Assembly: GCA_934486825.1 (NCBI GenBank) | Contig: CAKSQF010000033.1 | Span: forward strand, 1 to 7,714 | Direction of reading: 5' to 3' | Length of the DNA stretch: 7,714 nt | Source: an uncultured Eubacteriales bacterium | GTDB lineage: Bacteria > Bacillota > Clostridia > Oscillospirales > CAG-272 | Part shown: positions 6,210 to 7,714 of the stretch, piece after piece | Position numbering within the stretch: position 1 is the stretch's first letter | Layout: each line of letters starts with the position of its first letter | Made by a program: the position numbers and the translations under genes | The notes under the pieces: generated by a model | What the model was told of the DNA's origin: nothing | Databases searched by the model: none | Seen by the model: only the letters and a program-made list of their open reading frames with translations

Positions 6210-6580
6210 AAAAACATCCCGAGCCTTTCAAGCCCTTTTCCGATCTGATCCTTCATCCTTGCGGAGTCGGATCCCGCCGCCGACTGCCGTCCGACAAAAA
6301 CGATAAGAAATCCGGTGCGGATCTGCCTGTCGGCGACAGCGCCCGAAAATCCGGCACGGATTATTCTCCTTACTCTCGAACGCACGACAGCCTTGCCGAC
6401 TGTCTTGGTGACCGTTATGCCTATGCGGTTTATCTTTTTCTTTTCGGGATTCTGTTTCTTTAAGAGATTTGCGTGACGGTCGGGAAGAACATATATGACG
6501 ACATCGGGACAGACGGTTTTTCTGCCCGTCCTGTATGCCTTGACAAAAAGATGATTTTCGCATATCGCGTGAAATTTCAT
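6206..6580 (-). CDS. rnpA: Ribonuclease P protein component
   Basis: This 124-residue basic protein is the protein subunit of RNase P, which helps the catalytic RNA bind precursor tRNAs and remove their 5' leaders. The start MKFHAICENHLFVKAYRTGR fits the family's opening, and IGITVTKTVGKAVVRSRVRR (53-72) is the conserved RNR block. Serine at position 68 replaces the more usual asparagine of VVRNR, which looks like a tolerated change. Length is normal. GGGGGA at 6587-6592, 6 bases upstream, supports the ATG at 6578-6580. It overlaps yidD by 4 bases (ATGA). It lies 351 bases after rpmH, a long gap with a terminator-like hairpin and no promoter that I can see, so its expression probably depends on readthrough from the rpmH promoter or on an unrecognised start. 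Confidence 0.95.
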   Translation of the reverse strand: MKFHAICENHLFVKAYRTGRKTVCPDVVIYVLPDRHANLLKKQNPEKKKINRIGITVTKTVGKAVVRSRVRRIIRAGFSGAVADRQIRTGFLIVFVGRQSAAGSDSARMKDQIGKGLERLGMFL

Positions 6581-6876
6581 TTTTCTTCCCCCGTTGACCG
6601 TGATACTGCCGAAGCCGCAGCTGTCGGTTTTCGGATAACTTCACAAAGCCGTTTCAGAGACATAAAGGAGCCGACGTGCCGCAAAAAAACGTCAGTTGAC
6701 TTTGAAACTCTGCTTTCTGTTTTTTGTCGGGAGCAGCGGGAGCCGGACGTGCACCGGTCGGAGCGGCTCTGCATATGCGCTCCGGAGTCCTGCCGACATT
6801 CCGGAAATCTCCGTGCGGAGTCCGGAAAGCGGCGCGGACGATGTGAGTCCCGATCCCGACATTCTGCCGACAAACG
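6581..6876 (-). other. Gap between rpmH and rnpA with no recognised gene
   Basis: This stretch is moderately GC-rich and has no convincing coding signal. The open frames on the minus strand (6577-6873 and 6654-6905) are rich in Arg, Ser and Pro, with no hydrophobic pattern and no good ribosome binding site. Short repeats are visible: CTGCCGACA at 6790-6798 and 6864-6872, and CGGAGTCC at about 6783-6790 and 6816-6823. A small inverted repeat GACGT/ACGTC lies at 6673-6693. I see no near-consensus minus-strand promoter. It is probably an untranslated spacer of the rpmH-rnpA transcript. Confidence 0.5.
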
Positions 6877-6918
6877 AAAAACCCCCGAAATGCGAATGCT
6901 GTCACAATCGGTGGGTTT
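6877..6918 (-). terminator. Terminator-like hairpin after rpmH (possible attenuator)
   Basis: On the minus transcript AAACCC-A-CCGA (6908-6918) pairs with UCGGGGGUUU (6879-6888) in ten pairs with one bulged A. The loop is 19 bases and the U run covers 6877-6881. It begins 14 bases past the rpmH stop. The large loop makes it weaker than the site after jag, consistent with partial termination that would leave L34 made in excess over RnpA. Confidence 0.5.
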
Positions 6919-6931
6919 CCGGTGAAAAAAA

Positions 6932-7066
6932 TCAGTAGGTGAGCTGCGCTCTGCCTTTCTGACGTCTTCTCTTGAGTACCTTTCTTCCGTTGGCGGTAGC
7001 CATTCTCTTACGGAAGCCGTGTACCTTATTTCTGGTAGCCTTTTTGGGCTGATATGTTCTCTTCAT
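6932..7066 (-). CDS. rpmH: 50S ribosomal protein L34
   Basis: A 44-residue, strongly basic protein that is an unmistakable L34: it opens MKRTYQPKKATRNKVHGF, continues with RKRMATANGRKVLKRRR (19-35) and ends in AQLTY. L34 is a small component of the large ribosomal subunit. AGGAAGG at 7074-7080 lies 7 bases before the ATG at 7064-7066. It is the first gene of the cluster and is driven by the perfect promoter at 7223-7251 through a leader of about 150 bases that contains two hairpins. Its place beside an AT-rich divergent region fits the classic rpmH-dnaA junction at bacterial origins. Confidence 0.98.
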   Translation of the reverse strand: MKRTYQPKKATRNKVHGFRKRMATANGRKVLKRRRQKGRAQLTY

Positions 7067-7216
7067 TCCGACACCTTCCTTTCAATTGTAAATACGTTCA
7101 GCGGGGACAGACCGCCGTTTTGCGGCGGATCCCTTGTAAAACAGCCGTCGGATAATGCGGATGATCCCTTTTCCGGGACAGATTCATCTCTCCGCCGGCT
7201 CCGATCAGATTGCGGC
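7067..7216 (-). promoter_or_regulatory. Structured leader of the rpmH transcript
   Basis: Between the predicted start near 7216 and the rpmH ribosome binding site lie two hairpins. The first pairs 7160-7168 with 7175-7188 (GATGA/TCATC and TCCC/GGGA, with a 5-base bulge). The second pairs 7112-7117 with 7123-7128 (CCGCCG/CGGCGG, 5-base loop), extended by GGGA/TCCC at 7104-7107 and 7130-7133. The 8-mers GGGACAGA (7104-7111, 7175-7182) and GATCCCTT (7128-7135, 7163-7170) each occur twice in mirrored order, so the arms could exchange partners. This may be a regulatory leader; I recognise no known class. Confidence 0.45.
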
Positions 7217-7222
7217 TTGCAT

Positions 7223-7251
7223 ATTATAGATGAAAAGTACGGCTTTGTCAA
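7223..7251 (-). promoter_or_regulatory. Perfect consensus sigma-A promoter of the rpmH cluster
   Basis: On the minus strand TTGACA (7246-7251) and TATAAT (7223-7228) are exactly 17 bases apart, a full match to the vegetative consensus. This suits a ribosomal protein gene. The predicted start is near 7216. Confidence 0.92.
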
Positions 7252-7407
7252 TAGCGTTTGCAGATTTCCGACCCTTTTATCCGAAAAATTTACAGAAAAT
7301 TTATATTTACGGCTTTTTGCCCGCTTTTCTCGAAAAAACAGGGGAAACTCTTATATTATATACTTTATAAAACAATAATATATTTTCAAAAAAATGTGAA
7401 AAATCTA
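7252..7407. other. AT-rich intergenic region between divergent promoters, possible origin element
   Basis: No gene is present. The stretch from about 7282 to 7407 is very AT-rich, with runs such as TTATATTATATACTTTATAA (7351-7370), and would melt easily. Its place between rpmH and the expected dnaA is where many bacterial origins or their unwinding elements lie. I find no exact DnaA box (TTATCCACA or its complement); the nearest are TTATCCGAA (7277-7285) and TGTGAAAAA (about 7395-7403), each two bases off. Confidence 0.4.
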
Positions 7408-7436
7408 TTGTAATCCGGAAGGTTTTGTGCTATAAT
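7408..7436 (+). promoter_or_regulatory. Extended -10 promoter reading toward the right edge (probably dnaA)
   Basis: TTGTAA (7408-7413, four of six consensus bases) and TATAAT (7431-7436) are separated by 17 bases, and TGC directly before the -10 makes it an extended -10 promoter. It points rightward, divergent from rpmH, with a predicted start near 7443. At this position in a Clostridial chromosome the expected target is dnaA. Confidence 0.8.
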
Positions 7437-7442
7437 GGATGC

Positions 7443-7708
7443 GGTATAGCCTGCCCGGACGCACACAGGCGAGCGGGAACTCCTTTTTTGCACCGACAGA
7501 GCTTTGCCCGCCGTTCCCTTCTGCCCCCGTGTTTTACGGGGAACGGCAAACATACAGAGTGACGCCGAACGGACGCACGGCGCTCCGCGCCCTTTTTCCG
7601 GAACACCCGCCGCTCTGCAGGATGTAAATACAGAACATAAAGACTAACTATTAAAAGTCAAGAGGAAAAATAAAAAATGTGAAAAAAATTATCTGATTAA
7701 AAGCAGGC
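7443..7708 (+). promoter_or_regulatory. Long structured leader or small RNA upstream of the presumed dnaA
   Basis: About 265 bases follow the predicted start with no credible gene. Four hairpins are visible in the first 155 bases: GCCTG/CAGGC (7449-7453, 7466-7470); GCGGG/CCCGC (7473-7477, 7507-7511); CCCCGT/ACGGGG (7525-7530, 7536-7541), extendable by GCCGTTC/GAACGGC (7510-7516, 7541-7547); and a terminator-like one at 7579-7597. GGGAAC (7475-7480) can also pair with GTTCCC (7513-7518), which competes with the third hairpin. CGGACGCAC is repeated at 7456-7464 and 7570-7578. From 7620 on the sequence is A-rich. AGAGG (7661-7665) precedes ATG TGA (7677-7682), a start followed at once by a stop. 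An ATG at 7709 could open the downstream gene, but only two codons are visible. Confidence 0.45.
7579..7597 (+). terminator. Terminator-like hairpin inside the rightward leader
   Basis: GGCGC (7579-7583) and GCGCC (7587-7591) form an all-G-C five-pair stem with a 3-base loop, followed after one C by five T. The stem is short for a strong terminator, but its position about 150 bases after the promoter would suit an attenuator or the end of a small RNA. Confidence 0.4.
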
Positions 7709-7714
7709 ATGGCA

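Noticed and set aside
6577..6873. Minus-strand frame of 98 codons ending in an ATGA overlap with rnpA
   Set aside because: The overlap is suggestive, but the product is a Ser/Arg-rich low-complexity string without a ribosome binding site or family features, so I treat it as spacer.
6654..6905. Minus-strand frame of 83 codons between rpmH and rnpA
   Set aside because: It starts inside the terminator-like hairpin, has no ribosome binding site and has an implausible composition.
7277..7285. TTATCCGAA as a DnaA box
   Set aside because: It differs from TTATCCACA at two positions, and the same 9-mer appears on the minus strand near 6630 in the rnpA spacer, so chance is a sufficient explanation.
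7439..7627. + strand frame of 62 codons after the rightward promoter
   Set aside because: Its ATG lies upstream of the predicted transcription start near 7443 and it has no ribosome binding site; it also runs through the hairpins.

Overview
The window reads as the left flank of a chromosomal replication origin from an anaerobic, probably gut-dwelling member of the Clostridia (an Oscillospirales or Christensenellales type is my best guess). The reasons are the gene order rpmH-rnpA-yidD-yidC-jag transcribed away from a divergent AT-rich region where dnaA is expected, a Gram-positive-type short YidC, strong AGGA-type ribosome binding sites, near-consensus sigma-A promoters, and a GxGYxYP lipoprotein of the kind found in gut bacteria. 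No gene in the window reads on the + strand. The only + strand signals are a promoter and leader near the right edge, pointing at a gene that begins at or beyond the end, presumably dnaA.

Layout from right to left, in the direction of minus-strand transcription. 7408-7714 holds a + strand promoter and a long structured leader with a terminator-like hairpin. 7252-7407 is AT-rich and may be part of the origin. 7223-7251 is a perfect consensus promoter for rpmH (6932-7066), preceded by a hairpin-rich leader. A 351-base gap with a terminator-like hairpin separates rpmH from rnpA (6206-6580), which overlaps yidD (6206-6209 is ATGA). Then come yidC (4518-5819, with a tandem-repeat acidic tail) and jag/khpB (3818-4486), closed by a strong terminator at 3764-3802. 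This cluster makes ribosomal protein L34, the RNase P protein, two membrane-insertion factors and an RNA-binding partner.

After that terminator the usual continuation (mnmE, mnmG, rsmG) is missing. Instead a second perfect promoter (3693-3721) drives a two-gene unit: a ThuA-like protein (2948-3661) and a 696-residue lipoprotein with a GxGYxYP putative glycoside hydrolase domain and a C-terminal F5/8C-like carbohydrate-binding domain (830-2920). The last gene (1-653, cut by the window edge) has its own promoter. It encodes a secreted protein with a beta-rich, possibly lectin-like domain and codon use suggesting high expression. The accessory half therefore looks like a surface or secreted carbohydrate-handling module set directly beside the conserved origin cluster.
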